NCBI GenBank assembly: GCA_003427395.1
Contig: BFEA01000012.1
Coordinates: forward strand, 1,146,430-1,183,019
Source of the DNA: Chara braunii
Lineage: Eukaryota; Streptophyta; Charophyceae; Charales; Characeae
Direction: 5' to 3'
DNA: 36,590 bases
Below are positions 18,780 to 27,880 of this stretch, in pieces; within the stretch, counting starts at the first letter, position 1; every line of letters starts with the position of its first letter. Position numbers and translations under genes: made by a program. The notes beneath the pieces were generated by a model. The model was not told the DNA's origin. It worked only from the letters and a program-made list of their open reading frames with translations, and ran no database searches.

Positions 18780-20090
18780 TTATCTATTGCCATGATCGGG
18801 GGTTCCATCCACCTTTTCTTTTAAGGTTTTGCTGGCTTTCAACGTGTGTGACCTTGTCACCTCCAGAAGCTCTGTCTTTGCCTGGTGAATACCGAATGCC
18901 TCTTCTCGATGCTCCACCGAGCACCTCATCCTCCAAATAACCATGAGTATGGCGAGTCTCATGTATTTAAAGAGATTTTGCTGGAAGGGTGTCCAGGTGG
19001 AGGGGAAGCTGTTTTTTTTGCCCAGTGAGATGAGGGCGATGTTCCAGGGGAACGATACACCTGTGAGCTCGCACCACAACGCATCCCACCATTGCCAAAC
19101 CTGGACTGCCATTGGACACGCCAGCAGGCAGTGCTCCAAGTCTGCTCGTCTGCGTTGTGCGCCATCACCACAGTGGGAGCATATAGGTGATATGACTCCT
19201 GTCTGTTCAAGGTTAGTACGTGAGGTTATCCAGTCCGGTGTTGGGAGGCAGCGGTGTATAATCTGCCACTGCAGCGCCCTATATGTGGTTGGCATTATAT
19301 GAGCATATGTAGTCCAGGGGATGTGATGCAGTTCCCCTTCTTGCAGTGGTGAGTCCCGACTCCATCGACTCTGGACTACCGGAGTGGAGGCATGTGACTT
19401 GTGCACCTGTTTGTAACCCCCGCGTACGGAATATTGCCAGACCGGGGTAGGTTTCCGGCCTTTCCATGCCCACTCGTCCGGGTCAAACGCTAGTGCTTCC
19501 ACCGGGGTAGACATTTCATAGGCAAAGTAGCCATTGTCATCGTCCCCCACCACTCGTATCCTAGTCAGCTCTCCCAGAGGACCCACTCCGTCTAGCTCGG
19601 GGGCCCTTTTCAACGAGGCCCATCGTGCCCCTGGGACATCCGGTTCATATGCGTGGAGGTGTGCTTCTTGACCTGTGCAGCGGACCACCCTGAAGATGGA
19701 CATGGGGATAGGGTTCCGGGTGGTCTTTATCACCCAATCCAGGCTGCAGACCATAGGGCCCTCCCGCAGGGTGGCAAGCCATGAAGACGGGACTGCCCTA
19801 TGAATGAGGTCCAGCTTGTCCTGTCGATTTCTGATGTATCTCAGGTTTGGCTGCAGCTGCTGTACTGACTTCCATGCACCGTTCTGGGCATCCCAGAGGT
19901 CCCCGACGCTGAGTAGACCGTTCCTTACCCATGCCAACCAATGGGAGTTGGCTGCCAGGGAGAGTGGCGAGCCTGTTTCGTCACATATATCGGGGTTGCC
20001 GAAAAGTGGCTGTCGCCATATCTCTTGCCATCTCAAAGGGGGGTGCTTTATCCAGGCGATTGTTGGCTTTTTCGTACCCACCCGTATCAT
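18780..20090 (-). pseudogene. LINE-F ORF2 C-terminal region with intact zf-RVT
   Basis: About 435 codons in one frame without a stop, unusually well kept here. It holds WRQPLFGN, VGDLWDAQNGAWKSVQQLQ, a variable central part with FDPDEWAWKG, then ALQWQIIHRCLPTPDWI, TNLEQTG, ISPICSHCG and LEHCLLACPMA (Cys-x2-Cys / His-x4-Cys zinc ligands). The frame continues upstream of 20090 for about 25 codons but there it is read out of frame through the Penelope-like fragment. As RT and endonuclease are missing, it cannot act alone. The conservation suggests a recent insertion. Confidence 0.85.
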
Positions 20091-20325
20091 TTTTCTCAAA
20101 AAATGAGAAAAGTAGCAAATCGTCAATGTATCGCTCACCTGAAATAAACTTAGCGTCCACTCCAAGTGAAGAAATAAAGTTAAACTCGGAGTACATGCAC
20201 ATGACGCAGGCCAATGAGGGACTTGCTCTTCCTCCCATGGGTATTCCCTTCCTTTGGCGGAGGATTATATTTGAGACTAAAAACACCGTATGCTTCAGTT
20301 GGAATTGAGCCAGGGTGACCACAAT
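20091..20325 (-). pseudogene. Penelope-like RT, core with GIPMGG and RYIDD boxes
   Basis: A minus frame reads ILRQRKGIPMGGRASPSLAC (motif B; GIPMGG near 20230-20247) and, 33 residues on, RYIDDLLLF (motif C; RYIDD at 20119-20133). This is unlike the FADD/FVDD boxes of the L1-type elements around it; the GxPMGxxxSPxLA plus RYxDD pair is typical of Penelope-like and related RTs. Upstream it is cut at an A-rich run (T-rich 20326-20345 on the plus strand), probably another retroposon's tail. Downstream it is cut by LINE-F, with its likely continuation at 16850-17272. Family assignment is by motif only. Confidence 0.6.
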
Positions 20326-20525
20326 GGTTTTTTTTTTCTTTTTCTTTTGCAAGAAAAAAGGAGTCGGTTCAGACCACCGGTCTGGATGTGTTCCTACTCA
20401 CTATGTTTATTTCTATTATTTATTTATTTTATTATTTTCAGGAAAAGCCCTTTTGCAAGCCCACTATCGTGGCGGTGGTAAGAGAACCGCCGGGATTGAG
20501 GACTTGGCTGGTGGGCTGCTCCATC
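20326..20525. other. Short spacer between two A-tailed elements
   Basis: Starts with a T-rich run (an A tail on the minus strand, ending directly before the Penelope-like frame) followed by CAGACCACCGGTCTG, a perfect 6-bp hairpin. It also holds an AT-rich patch (20410-20440) and GGCGGTGGTAAGAGAACCGCC, another small hairpin. A second retroposon family with its own hairpin tail is possible but unproven. Confidence 0.4.
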
Positions 20526-20655
20526 TTTTTTTTTCTTTTTTTTAAGCCCAGGGTGTTGTAGAGGCCAGTAACTAGGCTCACATTGATCGCCGGAAGCTAT
20601 CAGCCATGGTTATTGGTGGGGAGCGGCACGTGCTGGAAACTGAGTCCAGTGTCCC
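20526..20655 (-). repeat. LINE-D 3' tail (T4), degenerate
   Basis: Minus-strand reading has stem 1 as a variant (20632-20650; GCTGGA on the plus strand opposite TCCAGT, one G-U type pair) and a poor stem 2, ending in an A-rich run broken by one G. The most diverged tail in the window. Confidence 0.65.
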
Positions 20656-21719
20656 TTGGAAACAGCACTGTAGTACCATGGGTCAGGGCTATGGTCATTA
20701 GTCTTCCTGCCTCAGAGCTACGTTTTCCCTTGGGGCTGCGAGTGATACCCTTCCCTTAGTACAAATCTCTCCTCAGTACCGACCTAGCCCCTTTCCTGGA
20801 AATGCCAAGCCCTTGCCCTTGTTCTTGACCTGTTTGTCCTTTTTCCCCTTAGTCTTGGTGCATTCCAGAACTCTACAGCCCTTCCCTTGAAAAACTTTTG
20901 CTGGGCTCATTTGGATCTTATGGGGGATGTGCCTCTTCAGCCTAGAACTAGGCCGCCACAAGTGATCGTGTAGTTATTAGCATCTTCCCCCTTCACAGTT
21001 GCAAAGTCCCATCACAGTGTTCAAACGGGGAGTGCAATGGGGAGTGCCTCTTCAGGCCTGAAGGTAGGCCGCCTGAACTATACTTGAATATGAATATGCT
21101 AACCCCTTCCCCTGTTATATGTGTGGATGCCGGGTACTGGTGGCAGTGAGGGTGGTCACATTCATCGTCCTCCCATTGAGCCCTTTAAACCCTAAACCCT
21201 TGAAGTGTTTACACCTCGATCCTTCTCTTCAGCCGGTGGCTTGTTGTGGATGAATCCTTCTCATTCCTGCAACTGCCGCTTGTTGTGTTTCTGTCTTAAG
21301 ACTGTCGATCTTCTGCAGTTGCTTCACAAGCTTGCATAGTCTGAGGTGTATGGTCCCCATACATCGATGCTCTGCTGATTTGTCTTTGCGGCCCGTGTCT
21401 CTGCAGAGTTTCCTGAGACCTTCCTCTTGTCCCTGGCGACCCGTGCCGGGTGATTCGAGTTTATTTTTCTTTCCTCTCAGCTTGCAGTAAGAGCCCTCAG
21501 GCTCAACTTTTTAAGTGGGGGCGTGACAGGCCATTCAAAACCCACTCGCCTGCACCGCTGCTGAGGACCTCTGAAGTGGGCACAGTGGGTGACAGACGCT
21601 GTTGCCCTTGCCTTCAGCAGCGACCAGGTGTTACCCTCCCCGGGTTTCCTCACTTGTGATTGTGGGTCGAGCGGTTGTGAAGGCGGGCGGGGAAAAGGGA
21701 GCTGAGGTGGCTGGGGAGG
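20656..21719 (-). other. LINE-D 3' region, non-coding, with a 116-bp duplication
   Basis: 'GTGCCTCTTCAGCCTAGAAC' at about 20929 and 'GTGCCTCTTCAGGCCTGAAG' at about 21045 head two tandem copies that continue through TAGGCCGCC and the TATGCTAACCCC / TATTAGCATC ends. A CCCTTTAAACCCTAAACCC stretch at about 21180 echoes the AAACCC motifs in the LINE-F 3' region, supporting a common 3' region. No gene recognised. Confidence 0.5.
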
Positions 21720-21786
21720 NNNNNNNNNNNNNNNNNNNNNNNNNNNNNNNNNNNNNNNNNNNNNNNNNNNNNNNNNNNNNNNNNNN
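21720..21786. other. Assembly gap (67 N)
   Basis: Undetermined bases inside G-rich sequence (21660-21960); the true length is unknown. Confidence 0.99.
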
Positions 21787-21984
21787 GGGGATGGTGACCG
21801 TAGGCACAGCGGGTATGGTAAGTGTTGTGGCTATGGGGGGGCGGGAGGTTCTTGGCTTGGGGGGGCTGGCAGGGCTAGTAGCTGGGGCCGGGTCGGACGG
21901 GGCGGCTGTGGTTGCAGTTGGGTGGTTGACACGGGGGTTGGGAGGAGGAAAAAGCTAGCCTGGAGGTAAGGGACCTGGAAGTCA

Positions 21985-22375
21985 CTGAAGGGTGTTGTGC
22001 CATTCAGCACAAATCCGCCTCAGGAAGGAGAGGCTCGGATGTACTGGTGGTTCAATAGCCAAAGCATCCCAGTGGTTGATTTGCTGGGTTGCCTTGCGCA
22101 GCAGGATTTGGCTCACATCGTATTGCTGGCATACGCAATCCAACCAGAAGTTTCCACACTGCATCCCACCACTCTAAATCTGTACCCCCGCCATTGTACA
22201 GACCAGCAAGGAATGCTCCAGCATGGCCCTGGCAGCTGGGGAAGTTTTCCCTCAGGAAGAGCAGACAGGGGACAAAATTGAAATTCCTCTTTTTGCTCCA
22301 GCTCTGATCATCAAACTAACCAAGCTGGAGTTGGCAGGCATCTGTGCAGCATTCTGTCACTCTGTGTCCATGTCG
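21985..22375 (-). pseudogene. Decayed LINE zf-RVT remnant (LINE-D)
   Basis: Minus-strand frames read MLHRCLPTPAWLV, then after a stop SELEQK, then HSLLVCTMAG, and in another frame a WWDAVWK-type stretch. These line up in order with HRCLPTPDWLVSRTNLEQ, LEHCQLACPMA and WWDA of LINE-C and LINE-F. Several stops and frame changes; clearly dead. It belongs to the C/D/F subfamily (LPTP rather than LPTN). Confidence 0.75.
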
Positions 22376-23151
22376 TCGGGCTTCGGCACTTCCTCGTACC
22401 AGTCCGGGAGTACAGCTGGGGGCAGCGGGGGCTGATACTGTCCCTGTTGCTGTTGGCCATTTTGCCTGTCCGCCTCTTGCTGCCAAAGCCATTGTAACTG
22501 TTGCTGTTGCTGGTGAAGGATCTGTTGCTGCTGGCAGCACAGCTGTTGTTGCCATTGCAGGTGCAGGTGTTGCAAGATCTGCTGTTGGAGTGCAATTCTG
22601 TTCTGATGTTGCTGGTACTGATACTGGGCCAGCTGGGTATTCAACAGCAGCCGAAATTGTTGTTCACACTCCCTCTGCTGCAGGGTTTGTTGTTGCGGGC
22701 CGTGCGTGCAGCTTTGCGTTTGGTGCAGCAGCAGCATTTGTTGATGCATCTGAAGCTCTTGCTGTTGTTGGTCGTGGGGCTGAGGCAGTTGCATTTGCTG
22801 TTGTTGTTGCAACTGCACATGTTGTCGGTTTTGCATGGCGTGTTGGTACTGTTGCTGTTGGTGCTGTTGCTGGTGGAGCAGCAGGTTCTGATTCAGATGG
22901 TCACTGTGGTGTTGCTGCTGTTGGGGGCAGGGCATCAGCTGTTGTTGCTGCTGATGTTGGTTCTGTTGGTCCAGCTGACGCTCCTCTTGTGTGTGCAGCG
23001 GATGCTGCTGGTAGGCAGTGTGCATTGTCATCAGGCCATGTTGCTCCTCTAGCACTTGCCGCAGGGGGTGTTGTTGGCACGGGTCGATCTGCTGGGCCTG
23101 TTGCTGTGGGCACTGGGCCGGTGGCGGACGTGAGAGGAGTCGCTGGTCCAA
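22357..23151 (-). CDS. Gln-rich open frame, 264 codons, unassigned
   Basis: One minus frame without a stop, about a third to a half Gln with Leu and His (runs of QQQQQ), ending ...LPDWYEEVPKPDDMDTE at 22357. The composition comes from CAG/CTG-rich DNA, and the opposite strand also has a long frame (22344-23384, Ala/Val-rich), so openness alone is weak evidence. The less repetitive C-terminal end (WYEEVPKPDD) reads like genuine protein. It directly precedes the LINE zf-RVT remnant and follows the ORF1-like frame, so it may be the end of a retroelement ORF1. A cellular Gln-rich factor is possible, but nothing shows it. Confidence 0.35.
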   Translation of the reverse strand: MDQRLLSRPPPAQCPQQQAQQIDPCQQHPLRQVLEEQHGLMTMHTAYQQHPLHTQEERQLDQQNQHQQQQQLMPCPQQQQHHSDHLNQNLLLHQQQHQQQQYQHAMQNRQHVQLQQQQQMQLPQPHDQQQQELQMHQQMLLLHQTQSCTHGPQQQTLQQRECEQQFRLLLNTQLAQYQYQQHQNRIALQQQILQHLHLQWQQQLCCQQQQILHQQQQQLQWLWQQEADRQNGQQQQGQYQPPLPPAVLPDWYEEVPKPDDMDTE

Positions 23152-24144
23152 CTACCCAGGTTGCACTTCCATGTGGTGCAGCCCTTCTTGATTCTCTTCC
23201 AGCCCACCATTGCATTCGTGATGTGACTGATGTCGATGACTTTCTTGTCCGAGCGGTCGATCATCCATGCCCACGTCCCCTGGAGGGTGGTCTTGGGGGG
23301 GAACTGTCTGTGGCCCCAAATCCTTGGGGAGGGGTAGTGGTAGCACAGCGTTCGGGAGCTGTGCGGGACTTGGCGGATCCCTGACAGAGTGCTTCGATAA
23401 GGCCACGTCCTTAATTTTGTTGAGGAGAGAGTTCGCTTTTTGCCACATTTGGTGAGTCTTTTGACTTTTAGTAACTCTCTCGTCAGTCCGTTGTGCGGAG
23501 ATCGCTTCGTTAGGGGATGGCATTCCCCTCCCCATCCCACTCGCAGTATTGCAGGGGGAGAGGGTGATCGCCCTTTGGCCCTCGTTCATCTGTGCTGTAG
23601 CAGCCGTGGCCTGTTCGACCTTGTCAGCCTCTGCCTGTAAGCGGTGTAATATGTCGGCAGCACCAGACCCTGGCTGTTGGAGGGGTTCGCGATGCAGGAA
23701 TTTAGTCTCTCCTGTCACCTCCGAAACGACCTTAGTCACCTGGTGATGCGGCTGAACTCCGGTGTCTTGGATCGGTAACTACGCCGTGTCTTTCGTTATG
23801 GATTGCACCATCTCTTGACGGATTTTGGGCTCCACGGTCTCGTGGGCGGACCCCCCAGGGGATTGACATTGGGTGCTGTCGAGCACCGGCTTGTCCGACT
23901 GCTGGGGGCCAGTCTGCGGTAGCTGTGATCCTGCTCCCTCCGCAGGCTGTCGGGACTTTATGATCCCAGGCGTCACCTGTTGTGGCTCAACCTTGCGCTC
24001 ATCCACTAACAGTACCGGGAGAGTCTCTTCGCAGTGTGGGTCTTGTTTGACCACGGTAGGATGGTTCACCAAGTCTCCAGGCGTTGGCTCATTGCCACAC
24101 CCGGCGGCTGCCATCAGGGCAACGACCTTTTCATTCTGTGGCAG
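23152..24144 (-). pseudogene. ORF1-like frame, C-terminal half (downstream of LINE-B)
   Basis: Continues in the same frame as 25768-26696 once LINE-B is ignored. It reads NEKVVALMAAAGCGNEPTPG, a Pro/Gln-rich part, one TAG (23779-23781, between KDTA and LPIQD), then VTKVVSEVTGETKFLH and THQMWQKANSLLNKIKDV to a stop at 23152. In another frame (23320-23160) a Trp-rich stretch reads GTWAWMIDRSDKKVIDI and ends WKCNLG, probably an original continuation lost to a frameshift. No zinc knuckle or RRM is certain. A retroelement ORF1 (RNA-binding) role is inferred from location. Confidence 0.45.
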
Positions 24145-24251
24145 CTGTACAACAGGGGGGAGTATGCACACAATCTAGCTGAAAACCTGGATTTAGTGAT
24201 TTCATCCATTTCTTTGGTCTGGATAGCCACCTTGAGAAATGGTCCTATTTT

Positions 24252-25472
24252 TTGGCTGCAGATTGGGTGTGTGCTCATCAAACGACGGGTTCCAGGGTAG
24301 AGGGACAAATTCTGGATATCCATAAGGATGGCGCCCTCGTTAACATCTTTACACTCCGTAAAAACTTCTCTCTATCACAAGAACATCAGGATAAGGTGAA
24401 ATTTTTTCATCTTGACTCACTCCACAGAGTGAGAGCTTTGTATTGTCCTGTATCTAAAGGATGGACTGTATATGCCCCGAATATTCCCCTACAGGAACTC
24501 CCCATGGATCCAGCAGAATGGACCTGGCGTACCAACAGAAGATGCAAGGCTCAGAAATTACAATCTTTATCAGTCAAAGCCTCGTATCGTCTATTACATC
24601 CAAAGCTTGATGTTCTAGACATAATACGAGAACGATGGGCCCGACATTTAAATATATACACAGATTTGCTTATGCCAATTAAGTGGTGTCAAGCTTTCAG
24701 AGACAAACCTGCTAAATTTGCATCACTGCAATGGCAGATTATTCATCGATGTTTACCAACAAATGAGTGGTTGATTGACCATACCACGCTGGAACAGAGG
24801 GGTGTAGCTCTACCGTGGTGTTGTATATGTATGGCAACCTTTCCTAATAGGAGGATTAGAGAGACAATCGAACACATTTTTTTGCAATGCCCTGGGACAA
24901 AACTGTGGTGGAGGCGTTGGGATCATGTATGGAACAAATTGACAGGCTTAGATTGGCCTTGGGACTGGAGGGCGATCCTCCTGGGCCATTGGTGTCCTGT
25001 ACTCATTTCCCTTTCAACCTTTCAACAAAATTTATTTAACATTGGTAGAAAGGCCATTTTATGGGCACTATGGTATATAAGATGTGTAATTACGATGGAA
25101 AAGGTAAGGATTGAGGGAAAGGAAATGTCTGAGCTTGTTCAACAATTCATTGAAAGAGAAATAAGATCCCAATGGGACAAGATTAAATCTGGACTTCACA
25201 CACTACAACAAAAACAGGACATTAAGAAAAGAATTCAAACTTTCACAAAGGACTGGCTGGGTGACTCCTCGAGAGAAAAACTGGGAAAGGTAGAATGGCC
25301 AGGAGGGGAAGAAGATGGGAATCTCAAAAGAGATTATGAGATCACCTTCCAGGACTGGTTTAAGGTGCAGGCAGGAGCTACTTTGAGGTCCCCAGAAGCA
25401 TTTCCAGAACTCTTTCCTCCTTCTGAGCTAGCTTTGGTGGATCTTCTTTGGTTTGGAGGGGGGGAAGGATAA
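24252..25472 (+). pseudogene. LINE-B ORF2 C-terminal region with zf-RVT
   Basis: About 395 codons in one frame after an early frameshift; the preceding frame (24145-24300) ends in TAG. Blocks: LQELPMDPAEWTWRTN, FASLQWQIIHRCLPTNEWLI, TTLEQRGVALPWCCIC, IEHIFLQCPG (Cys-x2-Cys, His-x4-Cys), WPWDWRAILLGHW, QDIKKRIQTFTKDWLGD. The end is AT-richer in codon use than LINE-C. Stop at 25470-25472, followed by a 190-bp untranslated stretch and the tail. Without RT or endonuclease it cannot move on its own. Confidence 0.85.
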
Positions 25473-25659
25473 CAAGTTTCATTTCTCTTCATTATGTCAA
25501 CAAATATTTGTGTTCGGAGTAGGCAGAACGGGATGGGTTTTGGAGATTGGGAGCTGCTAGCATTTAAATAAGTATCTGGCGGCCAGCTTCTGACCGAAGA
25601 GGCAGCTCTCTCTCTCTCTTTCTGCCACCTCTCTCTTTGATCCATGGTTCAGTAAATTA

Positions 25660-25721
25660 TATGTAAGGGACGCTGGACCCGGTTTCCAGCAGGTGCAGCT
25701 CCCCACCAATAGAATGGAGCT

Positions 25722-25767
<46 letters not shown>
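25660..25767 (+). repeat. LINE-B 3' tail and poly(A) (T5)
   Basis: GGGACGCTGGACCCGGTTTC and onward: stem 1 GCTGGA / TCCAGC at 25672-25690, stem 2 AGCTCC / GGAGCT (6 bp here), no stem 3, then a 42-bp A run. The tail is attached to a coding LINE in the sense direction, so it belongs to the element. Confidence 0.88.
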
Positions 25768-25771
<4 letters not shown>

Positions 25772-26975
25772 GGGGGAGTAGTTGGTTACTGTGTATCTGT
25801 GCACCCGGTTCTGCAATGCCGGTATCTCCTGATTTGTCTGACCCCGAATTTGCTTCTGCTATCAGGGGATGGCCTGGTTGTGTTTTCAGCTTCGCCAGGG
25901 GGGTGGGTTTGTTGTGATTGGGTGATGATCCCAACGGGGGGGCCAGGTGGTTCAGGTGCACCCGGGCTCCTGCGTCTGTGTTGTCGATAAGGGCGCTCCC
26001 AGCAGGTGTGCGGAGAGGGGCCTGTGTTCCTCGGCGGACCAGGACCAGGCCCGAGGTCTGGTTGTCCGGGCATGAGCCCGGATGTTCTGGGTAGGCGCGA
26101 CCCTCCTCCAACACTCGCTCAGTCTCCTCTTGGTCCTTATCCCATTGAGCTGCCCGCCCCCCCATGTTTGTGTTGTGGATAAGGGTACCCCCAACAGGTA
26201 TGCCGGGGGGGGTCTCTGCTCCTTGGCAGAGCAGGGCCAGGCCCGGGGCCTGTCTGTCCAGGTGTGAGGCCGGCTCGTCTGGGCACGCCCGACCCTCCAC
26301 CACCCGCTTAGTCTCCCCCCGGTCATTGTCCCGTTCAACTTCCTTCTTCAGCGTGTGATTCTTGTGGGGGGGTGCCTGATTCCCACAGTCCGTCTCTGTC
26401 TTCTGCGTTGGGGGCACGTCGTGGGAGGGGCACTGCTGTTCCCGGGGGGAGGGTTGTTGTTTAAAGCGAGTTTGAGTGCAGCGGTCTGCTCTTTTGCTTT
26501 CTTCCCCGGAGGGAGTCTGCTGTGACCCGGGCGGGCTCTGGTGGCTTGGTTGGGAGGCCGCCACGTGTTTGACCTGTGCTGCTGCCGCTGTGGCAGAGGG
26601 TCGGTCTGCAGAGGGTCGGTCTGTATGTCCATGAATCATCGGTCCTTGACGGGTGGTGGCTCTAACCCCTTGCCCCTGTTTCTTGGGTTTATACATTTGA
26701 TCCCGCCGAATGAGGTATGGGGATCGGGCGTGGGCTGTTGGTATCAGGGCACGGAGGGTGGCTGATGAGGTCGTGCGGTCAGTATGGTCAGTCCCTTTAC
26801 TCTGGCCAGGGCCGTTTCTTTGGAGCGGCGGCTCTGGGGTAGCCTCCCTTTTTCCTTTTGTTTGGGGTCATTAGTTATGACAACTCTTACCCTGACCAGC
26901 ACGTCCTCACCAAATGCCGCCCACCTGGCTTCGCCCACCCCCCTGACAACGTTGCCCACGCCGATGCGCACAAAC
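25768..26975 (-). pseudogene. ORF1-like frame, N-terminal half, with a 64-residue internal repeat
   Basis: From about 26975 a minus frame reads GVGNVVRGVGEARWAAFGED and VLVRVRVVITNDPKQKEK. After a frameshift near 26820 the main frame reads SPYLIRRDQMYKPKKQGQG and stays open to the LINE-B site. Hydrophilic, Pro/Gln/Arg-rich. Two tandem copies of about 64 residues start TKRVVEGRACPDEPA and ERVLEEGRAYPEHPG (DNA blocks 192 bp apart at 26099 and 26291). Joined in register with 24144-23152 it would exceed 600 codons with a single TAG. Such a basic, low-complexity protein ahead of ORF2-type sequence suggests a LINE ORF1, but no RRM or CCHC motif confirms it. Its 5' end abuts LINE-C, oriented the other way. 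Confidence 0.5.
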
Positions 26976-27065
26976 CCGCCCGCTCATGCCCACCCCCGAC
27001 ATCCACGACCCCCATCTCCCCCCGTCTTCCCTAGAACTACAAAGCCCCCCCGATGGGCGGCGCCA

Positions 27066-27880
27066 CTAGTCAATGTGGATATAGATATCCGCTCACTCAA
27101 TGTCAATGACCTCATTCAAGCAACAACAGATAAGAAAAATGCAATTTGGGATATGATCAAATCCCCGATAACCGGCGGTTGGCCTGATGTGGTGTGCGTT
27201 CAAGAAACGCACCTCCAAGACAACCCACAACATGCCAAATCCATTTGGCCCTACATATCCTATTCAGCACCCGCAGTTGAAAGAACGTCGGCGGGGGTGG
27301 CGATATGGCTACCGCCGTCCTCAAGACTCAAGCCGGTGTCAGTGCAGCACGACTGCCAGCATGGAAGGTGGATCTGTCTCAAAGTGGCATACGAGGAGGA
27401 ATAGTTTTACCTTGTCAACGTATATGCCCCCAACGACCCCGTCGACAGGGTTGATATCTGGCTTACCCTGCACCAGCACATGCCATAAGACGCCCCGCTC
27501 ATAATGGCTGGAGACCTCAACCCTATCTAGGACCTTGCGATGGACCGAAGGTCCACCTCCCAACGATCGGGACCGGCGACACCCTCACTGTCGGGCCTGG
27601 GCCCGGACACCCTCATGCTAAGACAACTGATGGCAAATAGGGATTTGGAAGATGCCTACAGAGTGCTTCACCCTGCCCAAAAAGCCTACACATGCCTATC
27701 TTCCAAAGGCAACCGGGGCTTGGCCAACTCGCGTATAGACCTCGCCCTCGTATCCAAGGACCTGATGGGCCTGGTTACGACTGCAGAAATAGCCCCAATC
27801 AGCCCATGCGAATCCTTCGACCACAGAATGATAACACTGGGTCTCTCCTTCCACACTCATATCAAAAGGGGACCCGAGTT
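27066..27880 (+). pseudogene. LINE-C APE-type endonuclease
   Basis: Blocks in order: DIRSLNVNDL (Asn motif), VVCVQETHL (catalytic Glu), SAGVAIWLPP, YLVNVYAPND, IMAGDLNPI, SRIDLALVSKD and SFDHRMITLGL (Asp-His pair). All seven conserved APE blocks are present. Three stops fall within 130 bp: TAG 27402-27404, TAA 27486-27488, TAG 27528-27530, all in the same frame, with reading resuming after each. The domain nicks DNA at the integration site in L1-type elements. Here it is a pseudogene, but with catalytic residues kept. Confidence 0.88.

Larger units (their letters stand above)
17274..20090 (-). mobile_element. LINE-F, 5'-truncated L1-like element, about 2.8 kb
   Basis: Minus-strand element that starts inside the connection region (RWQEIWRQPLFGN), runs through an intact zf-RVT frame (stop at 18780) and a 1.3-kb 3' region, and ends in the shared stem-loop tail plus A8 and (TAA)n (17274-17310 on the plus strand). 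It lacks endonuclease and RT, so it is a truncated insertion. It belongs to the C/D/F subfamily. Its 5' end falls next to an unrelated RT frame (20095-20325) and its 3' end next to what looks like the remainder of that frame, so it probably interrupted it. Confidence 0.87.
24145..25767 (+). mobile_element. LINE-B, 5'-truncated L1-like element inserted into LINE-D ORF1
   Basis: Plus-strand insertion beginning in the connection region (LYNRGEYAHNLAENLDLV, collinear with LINE-F LQPNLRYIRNRQDKLDLI), through zf-RVT, to the shared tail and A42 (25726-25767). GGCAG occurs immediately before it (24140-24144) and immediately after its poly(A) (25768-25772), a 5-bp target-site duplication. The minus-strand ORF1 frame on each side is in register across the site. 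This fixes both ends precisely and shows LINE-B is younger than LINE-D. It belongs to the LINE-A subfamily. Confidence 0.88.
20526..26975 (-). mobile_element. LINE-D: ORF1-like frame, then zf-RVT remnant and tail; host of LINE-B
   Basis: A minus-strand assembly: an ORF1-like region (26975-25768, then 24144-23152 after the LINE-B insertion), a Gln-rich region (23151-22357), a decayed LINE zf-RVT end (22375-21985), a 3' region and the shared stem-loop tail with A-rich end (20526-20543 on the plus strand). The endonuclease and RT that should lie between ORF1 and zf-RVT are missing, so either an internal deletion joined the two ends or the parts come from separate insertions. Treating them as one element rests on order and orientation only. 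Confidence 0.5.

Noticed and set aside
16152-20324. 16-bp identity CATTGTGGTCACCCTG at 16152-16167 and 20309-20324 as a target duplication
   Set aside because: It would span several elements of different ages, flanks differ, and one 16-bp match in a window of this size is not far from chance.
17743-21200. Interstitial telomere repeats (AAACCCT)
   Set aside because: Only isolated one or two units interrupted by other sequence; part of LINE 3' regions.
22344-23384. 346-codon Ala/Val-rich frame on the plus strand
   Set aside because: It is the complement of the CAG/CTG-rich tract; the minus frame has the more protein-like ends and runs into retroelement sequence on the same strand.
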